Below, piece after piece: positions 1 through 8,563 of a stretch of DNA of 64,000 bases; the first letter of the stretch is position 1, and every line of letters starts with the position of its first letter. A program made the translations under genes and the position numbers. The DNA lies in NCBI GenBank assembly GCA_017849435.1, contig JAFIGY010000019.1, positions 186,001 through 250,000 of the forward strand, read 5' to 3'. The notes beneath the pieces are model-generated. The model searched no databases, was not told the DNA's origin, and saw only the letters and a program-made list of their open reading frames with translations. Origin of the DNA: Chitinophaga niabensis (GTDB lineage Bacteria; Bacteroidota; Bacteroidia; Chitinophagales; Chitinophagaceae).

Positions 1-630
1 ACATTACACTACCTCGGGGATCAGCTGCCGGGATCTAATATGGACTTCCTCTACGGTCGCAGATGGCTGGATGTTTCCAACAATAGCAACGGCCTGCAAT
101 GGATGTTGCTGGAAACCCCGATGGCAGAGCCCGGGAGCATGATCGATGAACGCAAGGTGATCATGCAGAGCCATAAAGAATGGAAGAAAGAAGGGCAACC
201 CACTACCACCTGGTTCAGCTATGTGATGAACAATTACTGGCATACCAATTATAAAGCCGATCAGGAAGGACAGAGCAGCTATCATTATGCACTGCGTCCA
301 CACGGTGCGCGAGATGCTGCAGCACTTGAAAAAGCAGCCGCAATGTTTACACAACCGTTGCTCGGCTTCCCGACAAAGCAGGATGCCGCTGCCAGCCTTT
401 TCAGCCTCACCAATCCGGGGATTGTGGTAACGAGTATCACGCCGCAGGAGAACGGCGGGTATTTGATCCGGCTGTTCAATCCCGATCAGGCAGCACAAAG
501 CACGCAATTCAAATGGGGCCGGCTACGGCCTTCCGCCATCACCGCTGTTGCAAAAATGGAAAAGATGAGCGTGGCGGGTAGCTTTATGTTACCGGGAATG
601 GGAGTTTCGGAGTATCTGCTTTTACCATAA
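1..630 (+). CDS. GH38 alpha-mannosidase, C-terminal part (5' end outside window)
   Basis: The reading frame is open from base 1, so the gene starts upstream of the window. The visible 209 residues resemble the C-terminal beta-sandwich of bacterial GH38 alpha-mannosidases. They include a stretch around residues 35-45 (GLQWMLLETPMAEPG) followed by a long beta-rich part with LRPHGARDAA and a terminal FNP-type sandwich. GH38 enzymes are retaining, zinc-dependent exo-mannosidases; the catalytic N-terminal domain is not visible, so activity cannot be judged here. The gene ends at a strong bidirectional hairpin. It lies near a fucose operon and other glycan-trimming genes, which fits a glycan degradation region. 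Family assignment is from sequence flavour only and is fairly, not fully, sure. Confidence 0.72.
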   Translation, partial: TLHYLGDQLPGSNMDFLYGRRWLDVSNNSNGLQWMLLETPMAEPGSMIDERKVIMQSHKEWKKEGQPTTTWFSYVMNNYWHTNYKADQEGQSSYHYALRPHGARDAAALEKAAAMFTQPLLGFPTKQDAAASLFSLTNPGIVVTSITPQENGGYLIRLFNPDQAAQSTQFKWGRLRPSAITAVAKMEKMSVAGSFMLPGMGVSEYLLLP

Positions 631-663
631 ACCGTCCCTTTCCATACATTGTATACACGAAAT

Positions 664-694
664 AAAATAGGCTGGATATATTCCAGCCTATTTT
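664..694. terminator. bidirectional hairpin terminator
   Basis: Perfect 13-base inverted repeat (AAAATAGGCTGGA and its complement) around a 5-base loop. It has A-runs on the left and T-runs on the right, so it can end transcription from both sides. It sits between the GH38 gene and the convergent minus-strand gene fragment. Confidence 0.85.
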
Positions 695-698
695 GGGT

Positions 699-1009
699 CT
701 ACTCCTGAATATCTCTTTTCACTACTACTAAGTAACCTCCATCTTTCCAGTGTTTATTCTTTTCCAGCCACTCCAGCAGCTTTCCCATAAATCCATACCG
801 GATGGCCAATGCTGATGCCAATTCAAATGGGATTTCTCCATCGATATCTCTTACTAAAGTGGTTCTTTTCAGTAGGATTTGGGCCCTTTCTGTATAAATG
901 TAGTGGTATTACCTACTTTAAATATACCACCATCTTCCAATTTCCCGGATGCCCGGACGGATGTAATAATAAAATCAAGGGATACTTTGGGATAACAACA
1001 CTCTGCCAT
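699..1009 (-). pseudogene. small frameshifted gene of unknown function
   Basis: A 46-codon ORF begins with ATG at 1009 (MAECCYPKVSLDF...) and stops at 869. A second minus-strand frame, shifted by -1 and open from about 908 to the stop at 699, reads like protein-coding sequence (TERAQILLKRTTLVRDIDGE at its start, GGYLVVVKRDIQE at its end). It has no plausible start codon of its own. Together they look like one protein of about 110 residues broken by a frameshift near 880-905. The ATG lies only 10 bases after the stop of the 125-residue gene at 1020-1397, so the two were probably co-transcribed. No family was recognised. A sequencing error or a programmed shift is possible, but no classic slippery heptamer lies in the zero frame. 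Confidence 0.45.
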
Positions 1010-1019
1010 AATTATTTTA

Positions 1020-1397
1020 TTACGCAGCTCTCATTTTCAGATGCTGATTTACATAATTATCACCGGTTCCAAACATTCTTTCAAGTAAGAAATCGGATTC
1101 ACTAATGTCATATTTTATAGTACCGTCATCAATGGTTTTCCAGCCTAATGCTTCCAATTCTTTTTCCGCACCGCGACCGAACTTCTCAGTAATGATGCAG
1201 AACGATATGATCGCTTCCTCAATGGCATTAACAACATCTTTCTCATTCTTTGCCACAGTTTCCAGACCAAACAAAGGAAGCTGGATCGATAAGAGGTTTT
1301 CCCGATCATTCCATTTCATCCAAACCGGCACTGCAACAGACAAAGAAGAGATTTTACTTCCCTCTCTGCTAATGGTGATATTTGCTCTGTTAGTCAT
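1020..1397 (-). CDS. hypothetical protein, 125 aa
   Basis: Short soluble protein without signal peptide or membrane segment. The N-terminal half is beta-rich (TNRANITISREGSKISSLSV). The middle has an acidic helix (NEKDVVNAIEEAIISFCI) that loosely resembles HicB-like folds, but no catalytic motif or clear family is recognised. It is followed after 10 bases by the frameshifted small gene at 699-1009, and the pair may be a two-gene unit such as a toxin-antitoxin or immunity pair; that is a guess from layout only. The region is A/T-rich compared with the glycan genes beside it. Confidence 0.55.
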   Translation of the reverse strand: MTNRANITISREGSKISSLSVAVPVWMKWNDRENLLSIQLPLFGLETVAKNEKDVVNAIEEAIISFCIITEKFGRGAEKELEALGWKTIDDGTIKYDISESDFLLERMFGTGDNYVNQHLKMRAA

Positions 1398-1598
1398 AAG
1401 TTGAAAAATTTAAAAGCTTATTTCACTTTTACAATTCTAAGTTAATTCCTGATGACTAACAAAAATAATTTTGAAAATTAACAACCATCGATGCATAACC
1501 GATCAAGTTAATCATCTTACAAAACCCTTTACAGCAAAGTGTTTCAAGCCAATCATATTTGAACAGTATACTTATACCTATGCATGATCTTCGATTAT

Positions 1599-1622
1599 TT
1601 TGATGAAAGAATTATCATCAAA
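1599..1622 (-). terminator. weak hairpin downstream of the fucose operon
   Basis: TTTGATGA and TCATCAAA form an 8-base stem around an 8-base loop, directly after the end of the mutarotase gene. No clear U-run follows on the minus strand, so a terminator role is tentative. The remaining bases between 1398 and 1598 show no gene. Confidence 0.3.
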
Positions 1623-1625
1623 GTA

Positions 1626-2030
1626 TTAAGGTAAATGCATCACTTCTTTCATACCAGACCACGTTTGTCCTGCAGCAGCAGCGTCGGGCAGCGGTATTTG
1701 CGTGGGAGCGGTTTCCTTCCACCAACGCCGGGTTACGGAATCCGCCGCCATTTTTTTCATATCCGTTTCAAAGTTGCTGCCGGTGTACTCGAAGTAGCTG
1801 AAAAGAAAATATCTGCCGTCTATTTCCTTCAGATAAATGGAATAATTGCGGATATGACAGGCTTCAATCGTTTTGACCACACCAGGCCATACAGCAGCAT
1901 GCAAAGCTTTATAGCAGGCAATTTTTTCCGGTTTGATCCCGGTGACCATTCCGTAACGTGAAACGGATACCTGTTGCCGGCAACCGCATAACAGCAACAG
2001 GCATAACAAGAAGCAGATCGCAGTTCTCAT
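1626..2030 (-). CDS. L-rhamnose/L-fucose mutarotase-type lipoprotein (RhaM/DUF718 family)
   Basis: 134 residues. The start MRTAICFLLCLLLLCGCRQ is a lipoprotein signal peptide with a lipobox ending at Cys17. The rest matches the RhaM (DUF718) fold seen in L-rhamnose mutarotases: RYGMVTGIKPEKIACYKALH, then HAAVWPGVVKTIEACHIRNYSIYL, and a C-terminal WW pair (RRWWKE). Members interconvert alpha and beta anomers of 6-deoxyhexoses. Being the last gene of an operon with fuconate dehydratase and a fucose-type dehydrogenase, it probably acts on L-fucose in the periplasm before uptake. A lipoprotein mutarotase is unusual compared with the cytoplasmic RhaM of enterobacteria. It lies 69 bases downstream of the symporter gene. 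Confidence 0.75.
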   Translation of the reverse strand: MRTAICFLLCLLLLCGCRQQVSVSRYGMVTGIKPEKIACYKALHAAVWPGVVKTIEACHIRNYSIYLKEIDGRYFLFSYFEYTGSNFETDMKKMAADSVTRRWWKETAPTQIPLPDAAAAGQTWSGMKEVMHLP

Positions 2031-2099
2031 GCTGAAAAGGAATTGAGGATGAATGAAAATCTGATACCAACAATAATGAGTAGCAACCTAACGGCGTGA

Positions 2100-3725
2100 T
2101 CACCTGAAGATCCAATACAAGATCCCCATTACCAACAGCAGTAATACAGACAGGAACTTATAATTTCCCAACCCTTTCCATCCTTTACCCGTCAATGGTT
2201 CCCGAAGTGATCTCCAATACAATGTTTCACTCCGGCTATCATGTTTCACCGGAAACACAAGTGATAACACTACCTGCATCATCACACAAACCACAAACAG
2301 GTAGAATGCCATCATCATGAAAGGTATTTTCCCAAGCGGGTTATCAGGGTAGAGTTTATTGACAGCATACACTACAGCGCCCAATAATGAACCGGCCCAC
2401 AACGTGAGCTGCGCAGCCTTTGCAGAGGCCCGCCCCCAGAAAATACCCAGTAAAAAAACGCAGGTAATAGGCGGCGCAATATGCGCAATAATATCATTGA
2501 TCCCCTCAAAAAGGCTCTGATAGCGATTTAACAGCGGAAGCAATGCGATAGATAACAGCAATGCGATAGCCGCGGTCCAACGCCCTACAGTTACCAGGCG
2601 TTCGTCGGAAGTTTCCGGCCTGAAACGTTTATAGAGGTCAAAACTGGCGAGGGTGGCAATAGAGTTGAGCGCTCCCGCTATCTGGCTCATAAGACCGGAA
2701 AGAAGTGCCGCTACCAGCACGCCTACGAGTCCCCCTGGCAGCAGCTGCGTGATCATCAGGGTGTAGATGCCTTTGGTATCACCGGCGGACATGCCGGTGA
2801 TATCCAGCTTCCCTGACCGTGCCAGCGTATAGGCGAACAAGCCGGGCAGTACAAAAATAAAAACCGGTAATATTTTGATAAAGCCGCAGAAAAGCGCTCC
2901 CGCACGGGCATGATCCTCATCCCGCGCTCCCAGCACCCGCTGCACAATCGTCTGATCCGCACACCAATACCAGATGCCCAGCACAGGATATCCCAAAAAG
3001 ACGGCCAGCCACGACATGCCGGAGCTGTCGCCTGCAGGCCTTATCATACTCAGTTTGTGCAATGTGTTCTCCTGTTGCAAAACCATCGTCATCGGCCCCC
3101 AGCCTCCCATCTTGTGCCATGCAGCCACTGTAATGATCACGGCGCCGGTGATCAGTACCACGCTCTGAATAGATTCCGTTACTACTACAGCACGCAGTCC
3201 GCCGATGATGGTATATAACCCCGTTAAAGCAGCGATAACGACGATGCTTGTATACATATCTATGCCGAACAATGTTTCCAATACAATGCCGCCGGCGAGG
3301 AAAGAGAATGCAATATGAATGATGATGGCAGACAGGATGGATACGAACGCCAGCCAGTCGCGGCACGCCCGGTTATACCTCCTTTCCAGGAAATCCGGCA
3401 GCGTAGATACGCCCGAACGTATGTAGAACGGTACAAAGAACAAGGCCAGTAATACCAGCGTGAAAGCCGCCATCCATTCGAAATTCCCGTTCAGCAATCC
3501 TGAATCATAACCACTTTGCGCCAGGCTCACAAGATGAAGGCAGGAAATATTGGTAGCGAACAACGCCAGCCCGATCATGGGCCACCGCAGCGTTTTGCCT
3601 GCGAGGAAATATTGCCCCGAGGCGCCGTTAACGCCCTGTTTCCTGCGCATTCCTGACCAGAGACCGATCGTGACGATCAACAGGATGTAACAGATGGAAA
3701 TAATGATATCCGTGGAACCGATCAT
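2100..3725 (-). CDS. sodium:solute symporter (SSS/SLC5 family), probably for L-fucose
   Basis: 541 residues with about 13-14 hydrophobic segments from residue 5 to the C-terminal end (LLLLVMGILYWIF). SSS hallmarks are visible: GQYFLAGKTLRWPMIGLALFA near residue 40, ATNISCLHLVSLAQSGY, the GLYTIIGGLRAVVVTESIQ stretch near residue 170, and WYWCADQTIVQRVLGA, typical of Na+/sugar symporters. It begins 7 bases after the fuconate dehydratase stop, in the same operon. Substrate is inferred from the neighbours and not from residues; related transporters move galactose, glucose or sialic acid. Confidence 0.85.
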   Translation of the reverse strand: MIGSTDIIISICYILLIVTIGLWSGMRRKQGVNGASGQYFLAGKTLRWPMIGLALFATNISCLHLVSLAQSGYDSGLLNGNFEWMAAFTLVLLALFFVPFYIRSGVSTLPDFLERRYNRACRDWLAFVSILSAIIIHIAFSFLAGGIVLETLFGIDMYTSIVVIAALTGLYTIIGGLRAVVVTESIQSVVLITGAVIITVAAWHKMGGWGPMTMVLQQENTLHKLSMIRPAGDSSGMSWLAVFLGYPVLGIWYWCADQTIVQRVLGARDEDHARAGALFCGFIKILPVFIFVLPGLFAYTLARSGKLDITGMSAGDTKGIYTLMITQLLPGGLVGVLVAALLSGLMSQIAGALNSIATLASFDLYKRFRPETSDERLVTVGRWTAAIALLLSIALLPLLNRYQSLFEGINDIIAHIAPPITCVFLLGIFWGRASAKAAQLTLWAGSLLGAVVYAVNKLYPDNPLGKIPFMMMAFYLFVVCVMMQVVLSLVFPVKHDSRSETLYWRSLREPLTGKGWKGLGNYKFLSVLLLLVMGILYWIFR

Positions 3726-3732
3726 ATTTTAT

Positions 3733-4953
3733 CTACTTTAAATCACAGCTGCTGCCCGGCTCCTGCGGCGTAACATAAACACCCTCCTCTATCCTCACCG
3801 GATGTACGAAATGTTCTTTCAGATGCGGGATATGTTCCAGGAACAGGGCTTCATGCCCCATCGCAATGTGATTGAAAAGCACAAGATGCTGGTGCAGCTG
3901 CCCCATATCCCCTACATGCGGTACCACCGGTACCCCGAATTTTTTACAAAGGAGGCTGATGGTGATAAACTCGCTCACACCGCCCACACGCACCGCATCC
4001 ACCTGCATAAAACCGGCGCAGCCCGCCTGCAGATAGTTCTTGAACACAACCCGGTTTGGCACATGTTCCCCCAAAGCAAGCCTGACGGGCGCAATAGCCT
4101 GCGCCAGTTTTACATGCGCCTGTACATCATCCGGGTGCGTGGGTTCTTCTATCCAGTAAGGATGTATCTTCCGCAGTTCCCCGCAAATAGACACAGCCTG
4201 AGGCAGATTCCACTGCTGATTGGCATCCAGCATTACTTTTACTTCGCTGCCAACCGTTTCACGAACGATATGGGCCCTCCGGATATCTCTTTGCGGGTCC
4301 GCCGAGCCGACCTTGAGCTTCATGGCAGTGAACCCCTCATCCAGAGCTTTCCTGCAATTCATTCTCACCATCTCGTCATCGTAATTGAACCAGCCGACAG
4401 AAGTATCGTAGCCCGGATATCCTTTTTCAAGGATAGCTGCGCGGACGGGTGCGCTGTGAGCCGCTTCTTCCAGCAGTGCAATTGCCTCTTCCCGGGTAAG
4501 CACGTCTTCGAGATAGGAAAGGTCCAGCGTGTTCACAATTTCCTCCGGGCGCAGGCTGATGAGCAGCTTCCATAGCGGAACACCGCGTTTCTTTGCCCAG
4601 AGATCAAAACATGCATTGGTTACCGAAGCCAGCCCGAGATGTGTGACTCCTTTGTGCGGGCCCAGCCACCGGAACTGTTGTTCGTCCGCCAGCGACCGGA
4701 ACTTCCTTCCAAAACCGTACATCAACGCTTCAATATCTTCCCCTTTCAGCAAGTCGGCATAAAAACCGGCCGCCCTGCAAACGAGGTCGTTACCTCCCCC
4801 TAAAGTGAAGGCCAGGCCGGTACCGGTGACGCCGCCATCATCCGACAATTGCGTAACTGCGTAAGCATATTGTGGTTCAGTATGAACAGCATCGCTGCCG
4901 GCACCGCCCTTCAATTTGTATCGCTTATCACTGATCGCTATTTGGTTTATCAT
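3733..4953 (-). CDS. fucD: L-fuconate dehydratase (enolase superfamily)
   Basis: 406 residues. Converts L-fuconate to 2-keto-3-deoxy-L-fuconate in non-phosphorylating fucose catabolism. The body matches the FucD/ENOSF1 group, including RWLGPHKGVTHLGLASVTNA, DLWAKKRGVPLWKLL and EEPTHPDD. Catalytic features are in place: KxK at Lys212/Lys214 (MKLKVG), metal ligands Asp243 (DANQQW), Glu269 and Glu296 (GEHV), Asp319, and His346 (PHVGD). The protein ends shortly after VTPQEPGSS, a little earlier than the animal enzymes. The stop lies 7 bases before the symporter, and the SDR gene ends 21 bases upstream. Good confidence on the family; a rhamnonate or galactonate relative is less likely. Confidence 0.88.
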   Translation of the reverse strand: MINQIAISDKRYKLKGGAGSDAVHTEPQYAYAVTQLSDDGGVTGTGLAFTLGGGNDLVCRAAGFYADLLKGEDIEALMYGFGRKFRSLADEQQFRWLGPHKGVTHLGLASVTNACFDLWAKKRGVPLWKLLISLRPEEIVNTLDLSYLEDVLTREEAIALLEEAAHSAPVRAAILEKGYPGYDTSVGWFNYDDEMVRMNCRKALDEGFTAMKLKVGSADPQRDIRRAHIVRETVGSEVKVMLDANQQWNLPQAVSICGELRKIHPYWIEEPTHPDDVQAHVKLAQAIAPVRLALGEHVPNRVVFKNYLQAGCAGFMQVDAVRVGGVSEFITISLLCKKFGVPVVPHVGDMGQLHQHLVLFNHIAMGHEALFLEHIPHLKEHFVHPVRIEEGVYVTPQEPGSSCDLK

Positions 4954-4974
4954 GCAGGATATCAGTTGTTATTT

Positions 4975-5739
4975 TCAGATGAGCGCCCTGTACCCCAGCT
5001 CCGCTCCCCCGCTTACGGGCAAAATGCAACCGGTGATGAAACGCGCCATATCGCTCAAGAGAAACACGCAGGCATCGGCAATCACATCTCCGGAAGGAAT
5101 CGGACCTAAAGGCTGCAATGCATTCAGATACCGTTGCATCGCTGCACTGTCCGGCTGCTCGAGACTCCATTTCTCCAGCATGGGCGTATTCACGGCCGCC
5201 GGTGCTACTGCGTTCACACGCACGCCATACGATGCGTAATCAAGTGCCATCGCTTTCGTAAGCGCATGCACAGCTCCCTTGGTGGCCACATAGGCAGCAT
5301 GGTATTCCTGCCCGATAGTGCCCACCAGCGAACCGGTGGAAAGGATACTTCCCCGGGAAGCTTTCAGGTATGGGATGCTGTACCTGACCATCAGGTAAAT
5401 ACTTTTCAGATTCACATGGAAGAGTGCCTCCCATTCATCTTCGGTGGTTTCGTCAAGCGGACGGGAGGGATGAGCCAGGCCGGCGTTATTATGAACGGCA
5501 TCCAGCTTTCCGTATCGTTTGATCACGGCATCCACTGTTTGCGCTACATCCGTCCCCTTCGTCACATCGCAATAAAAAAAAGCATGTCCGGCGCCGTCCA
5601 GTGAAGGGAGTTTGTCGGCTCCCGACGGATTCTTATCCGCTATGCAAACGGCTGCACCAGCCCGTGCATAAGCCCTGGCACATTCCCAGCCGATACCGTC
5701 GGCTCCGCCTGTAAGGAGGATTACTTTATCTTTTAGCAT
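4975..5739 (-). CDS. SDR oxidoreductase, probable 2-keto-3-deoxy-L-fuconate dehydrogenase
   Basis: 254 residues, classical short-chain dehydrogenase. The NAD-binding TGGADGIG is at residues 10-17, NNAG at 84-87, and the catalytic Ser137, Tyr150 and Lys154 are present (STGSLVG, YVATK). An acidic residue after beta-2 (CIADKNP) suggests NAD rather than NADP. As first gene of the operon ahead of FucD, it most likely oxidises 2-keto-3-deoxy-L-fuconate, but L-fucose dehydrogenases belong to the same family and cannot be excluded. No lactonase or aldolase for the rest of the pathway lies in this window. Confidence 0.78.
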   Translation of the reverse strand: MLKDKVILLTGGADGIGWECARAYARAGAAVCIADKNPSGADKLPSLDGAGHAFFYCDVTKGTDVAQTVDAVIKRYGKLDAVHNNAGLAHPSRPLDETTEDEWEALFHVNLKSIYLMVRYSIPYLKASRGSILSTGSLVGTIGQEYHAAYVATKGAVHALTKAMALDYASYGVRVNAVAPAAVNTPMLEKWSLEQPDSAAMQRYLNALQPLGPIPSGDVIADACVFLLSDMARFITGCILPVSGGAELGYRALI

Positions 5740-5750
5740 CTTGTATCAAT

Positions 5751-5758
5751 CAAAGTTA
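5751..5758 (-). promoter_or_regulatory. candidate -7 element of the fucose operon
   Basis: TAACTTTG on the minus strand matches the Bacteroidota -7 consensus TAnnTTTG exactly and lies 12 bases before the SDR start codon. No clear TTTG -33 partner was seen, so it may depend on the divergent AraC regulator. Confidence 0.35.
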
Positions 5759-5871
5759 ATAGATCACATCTGCGAGCCCTAGCGGGTTATTGACCATTTT
5801 AAGGCTGATATTTGCAAAACAGGAAGTAAATATCCGTTTTTCTGCTAATTTCACATAAGACAAATCATGAC

Positions 5872-6744
5872 ATGAAACCAGTTCGCGCCAGGATACAGGA
5901 AGAAACGCACATGGACGTATTCGCCGTGAGAATGATCAACCTCCCTTTTTTCTCTACGGAATTTCACTTTCATAAGGAATGCCAGCTGGTATATGTGGTG
6001 GAGAGCGAAGGAAGGCGCATTATCGGCGACAGCGTTGAGAATTTCAATCATGATGAACTGATATTGCTTGGGCCGGATATTCCGCACGTCTGGCACAATG
6101 ACAAAAAGTATTTTGAGGAATACAAACATGAAAACCACGCACGCTCCGTGGCATTATTCTTTGATCCGGACAAACTGCGGGAGGCCATGGCCATGTTCGG
6201 GCTTACCAGTCAGGTAGAATCCCTGCTGAGAAAAACCCGGCGGGGCATGAAGTTCTCCGGCCGAACCAAAAGCCTGCTGAAACAGCTGCTGTTCGACATG
6301 GCCAAACAGCAATATTTTGATCGGTTGATCACATTCATACGGATGCTGGAAATACTCACCCGCACCCGCGAATACCGCCTGCTGGTAAGTTCCGGATATG
6401 TGAACACCTATCAGGCAAAGGACAACGATCGTATTGACAGGGTATTCAGATATGTGCTGGAACAATTCAAGACAGACATACAGCTGAACAAAGCGGCGCA
6501 AATAGCCAACATGAGCAAGCAGGCGTTCTGCCGCTATTTCAAAAGCCGTACGCAAAAAACCTTCCTGCAATTTGTGAATGAAGTGCGCATTGGGCATGCC
6601 TGCAAACTGATGACGGACGGACATCGGCATATTGCCAGCCTCGCATACGATTCCGGGTTCAACAATCTGTCCAGCTTCAACCGCTCGTTTAAAGAAATAA
6701 AAGAAGTAACGCCGAAGGCGTACCTGAAGATGCTTTCTGCATAG
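5872..6744 (+). CDS. AraC-family transcriptional regulator of the fucose locus
   Basis: 290 residues. An N-terminal cupin-like sensor (residues 15-80, with FHFHKECQLVYVVESEGRRIIG and LLGPDIPHVWHND) is followed by two helix-turn-helix motifs at about 190-290. The second includes ASLAYDSGFNNLSSFNRSFKEIKEVTP, the AraC signature. Such proteins bind a sugar through the cupin and switch on divergent operons. It is transcribed away from the fucose catabolic operon across a 132-base gap and converges on the GH110 gene with one base between stops. Inducer is inferred to be fucose or a product of it. Confidence 0.88.
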   Translation: MKPVRARIQEETHMDVFAVRMINLPFFSTEFHFHKECQLVYVVESEGRRIIGDSVENFNHDELILLGPDIPHVWHNDKKYFEEYKHENHARSVALFFDPDKLREAMAMFGLTSQVESLLRKTRRGMKFSGRTKSLLKQLLFDMAKQQYFDRLITFIRMLEILTRTREYRLLVSSGYVNTYQAKDNDRIDRVFRYVLEQFKTDIQLNKAAQIANMSKQAFCRYFKSRTQKTFLQFVNEVRIGHACKLMTDGHRHIASLAYDSGFNNLSSFNRSFKEIKEVTPKAYLKMLSA

Positions 6745-6745
6745 C

Positions 6746-8563
6746 TCACTCCCGGATAAAAGGGCTTCCTGACCGAAGGTCACCGGAAACCATATGCTCC
6801 ATCACTACTTTCAATGGCCAGGGCAACGCTCCCGTGTTTTTCTCCATCGTTACATGACCGCAAGCTGTAAGTTGTACAGCGGGTGCAGTCCCTTTACCGG
6901 GAAGCAACGAAGAATACCCGAAACGGTTTCCGGAAAAAACCAATCCGTCCACACTCTTCGCGGTCAGCAGCGGGGTATCGAAACATTTGAACACATTGTT
7001 TTCAATCCGGATGTTGCGGTGTACAAATTTCCCTTCCTGTAAAGTATGATTCTCCGGCGCAATCGCGATCACATAACCGGCATTGTATCCGCATTCCTCA
7101 AAGCGGTTGCTGCGGATAAGTACATGGCGTACGGGACCGGATTCATACCAGCTGGCGGCATCGTCCGCGATAAGGATAGCATGCATGCCCGTCCGGAAGA
7201 ACACATTGTTCTCAATGACCACCTTTCCCCGGGTGGTTACAAGTACGCCGCGGGTGTTGGTCCGTGCGAACCGGCATCCGCGGATTTCCACATCCGGCGT
7301 CCAGGTAAGGTTTTCCACGCAATCCCCTGTCTTCCCTCCCTCCTCTGCCAGCTCCAGTGACATCTCCCGGGCGGACAACATGGTAGCGGATCGTACTTTC
7401 GTATACCCGGTGTATTGTAACGTCTTCGGATCAACGAATGCAACACTGTCTCCCGCCACGAAAGCTTCAAAGCCATAGGTTTGAGGGTGCATAAACCGGA
7501 CGGTGAGCCTGCGCGGTTCCACGGCCGTAATTTTGAGATGCGTGCCGTGTATGTTGACGGCGTCATCATGCAGGCCGGAGGTTCTGCAATCTAAAAGTCT
7601 TACCAGCCCTGCACAACCGGAGAAATGGAATGCGTCCGCGAATGAGCTGATGATGCGGCCTGATCCTTCCGCAGGCTCTACCATCACCCGCCGTAACGTT
7701 ATATTGCGGGAAAACTGGGATACGATGCCCAGTCCGTGCATATAATGCATCTTCACATCCTCCACCGTCACATTACTGCTACGGGAGATAAATGCGCCGG
7801 CATTATCCCGGTAGGGGTCACGCACGGTCAACACATCTCCCGGGTCAAAGCCTGCTTTCGTAAAATCGCCTGTGAATCGCAGTTTCCCCTCCCCCGTCTG
7901 CACCACGGGGGAAGTTTGCAGTTTCCTGAAAGAGGAATACCGCATCAGTTGTTGATCTGTTTTGAATAAAATAGCGTGAGAGGCATTCATCTTCCATCCT
8001 TCACCGTAAAACCGGATCCTGCCATCCTCGATCATATATTTTGAATCCGGGTGGATATCCGCTTCAAGAGCCGTATCTGTCACATTCCTGATCGTCAGTT
8101 CAGACATGGTAGGCCGTTCGTAATCGAACCGGACATTCCTGATGCGGATATTCGTGCTACGCAACAGTGCAAAAGAGATCATCTTGTCATGCAGAACGAT
8201 CTTCGTGTTATTTCCCTCTACCGTCACGTTCCGCATGTCTTCCAAAAGCAGGCCGATGCTTCGCTCTTTCGGCAGGCTGTCGTTTTCCGTTGCGTTGGAG
8301 ATATACAGCGTACGATGAGCGGCCCCCTCGGCCCACAGATCCACCCTTCCCCCCGGAAGCACCAACACCTTGCAGCCCTTACCGCGGCAAGCCTCCACAG
8401 CCCGGGATAACGCTGCGCTTGCGTTGCCCCTGCTATTAGTCTTCACACCAAAATCCGCGACATACAGGGTATCTCCCCGCATGCCGCCTGCAAAACAAAG
8501 TGTACTGGCCCAAAGGGCCACCATCGTGCAAATAATTCCTTTCATATTCTTCTTTTGCTTCAC
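6746..8563 (-). CDS. GH110 alpha-1,3-galactosidase (secreted)
   Basis: 605 residues with a signal peptide (MKGIICTMVALWASTLCFAGG). A right-handed parallel beta-helix follows, with repeated RNVTVEGNN, RIRNVRFDYE, NVTVEDVKMHYMHG and VEIRGCRFARTNTRGVL turns. Its motifs fit GH110, the inverting exo-alpha-1,3-galactosidases that remove terminal Gal of blood-group-B-type or linear alpha-Gal structures. Asp310 (FADAFHFSG) and the pair Asp333-Asp334 (GLHDDAVNIHG) have the spacing of the three catalytic Asp I recall for the Bacteroides and Pseudoalteromonas enzymes. Length is as usual for the family. It overlaps the upstream 814-aa gene by 4 bases, so the two are translated together. Its stop nearly touches that of the AraC gene. 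Confidence 0.85.
   Translation of the reverse strand: MKQKKNMKGIICTMVALWASTLCFAGGMRGDTLYVADFGVKTNSRGNASAALSRAVEACRGKGCKVLVLPGGRVDLWAEGAAHRTLYISNATENDSLPKERSIGLLLEDMRNVTVEGNNTKIVLHDKMISFALLRSTNIRIRNVRFDYERPTMSELTIRNVTDTALEADIHPDSKYMIEDGRIRFYGEGWKMNASHAILFKTDQQLMRYSSFRKLQTSPVVQTGEGKLRFTGDFTKAGFDPGDVLTVRDPYRDNAGAFISRSSNVTVEDVKMHYMHGLGIVSQFSRNITLRRVMVEPAEGSGRIISSFADAFHFSGCAGLVRLLDCRTSGLHDDAVNIHGTHLKITAVEPRRLTVRFMHPQTYGFEAFVAGDSVAFVDPKTLQYTGYTKVRSATMLSAREMSLELAEEGGKTGDCVENLTWTPDVEIRGCRFARTNTRGVLVTTRGKVVIENNVFFRTGMHAILIADDAASWYESGPVRHVLIRSNRFEECGYNAGYVIAIAPENHTLQEGKFVHRNIRIENNVFKCFDTPLLTAKSVDGLVFSGNRFGYSSLLPGKGTAPAVQLTACGHVTMEKNTGALPWPLKVVMEHMVSGDLRSGSPFIRE

Noticed and set aside
809-1105. 98-codon plus-strand ORF
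   Set aside because: It is antisense to the minus-strand gene pair at 699-1397, whose reading frames look more like protein, and it has no family likeness.
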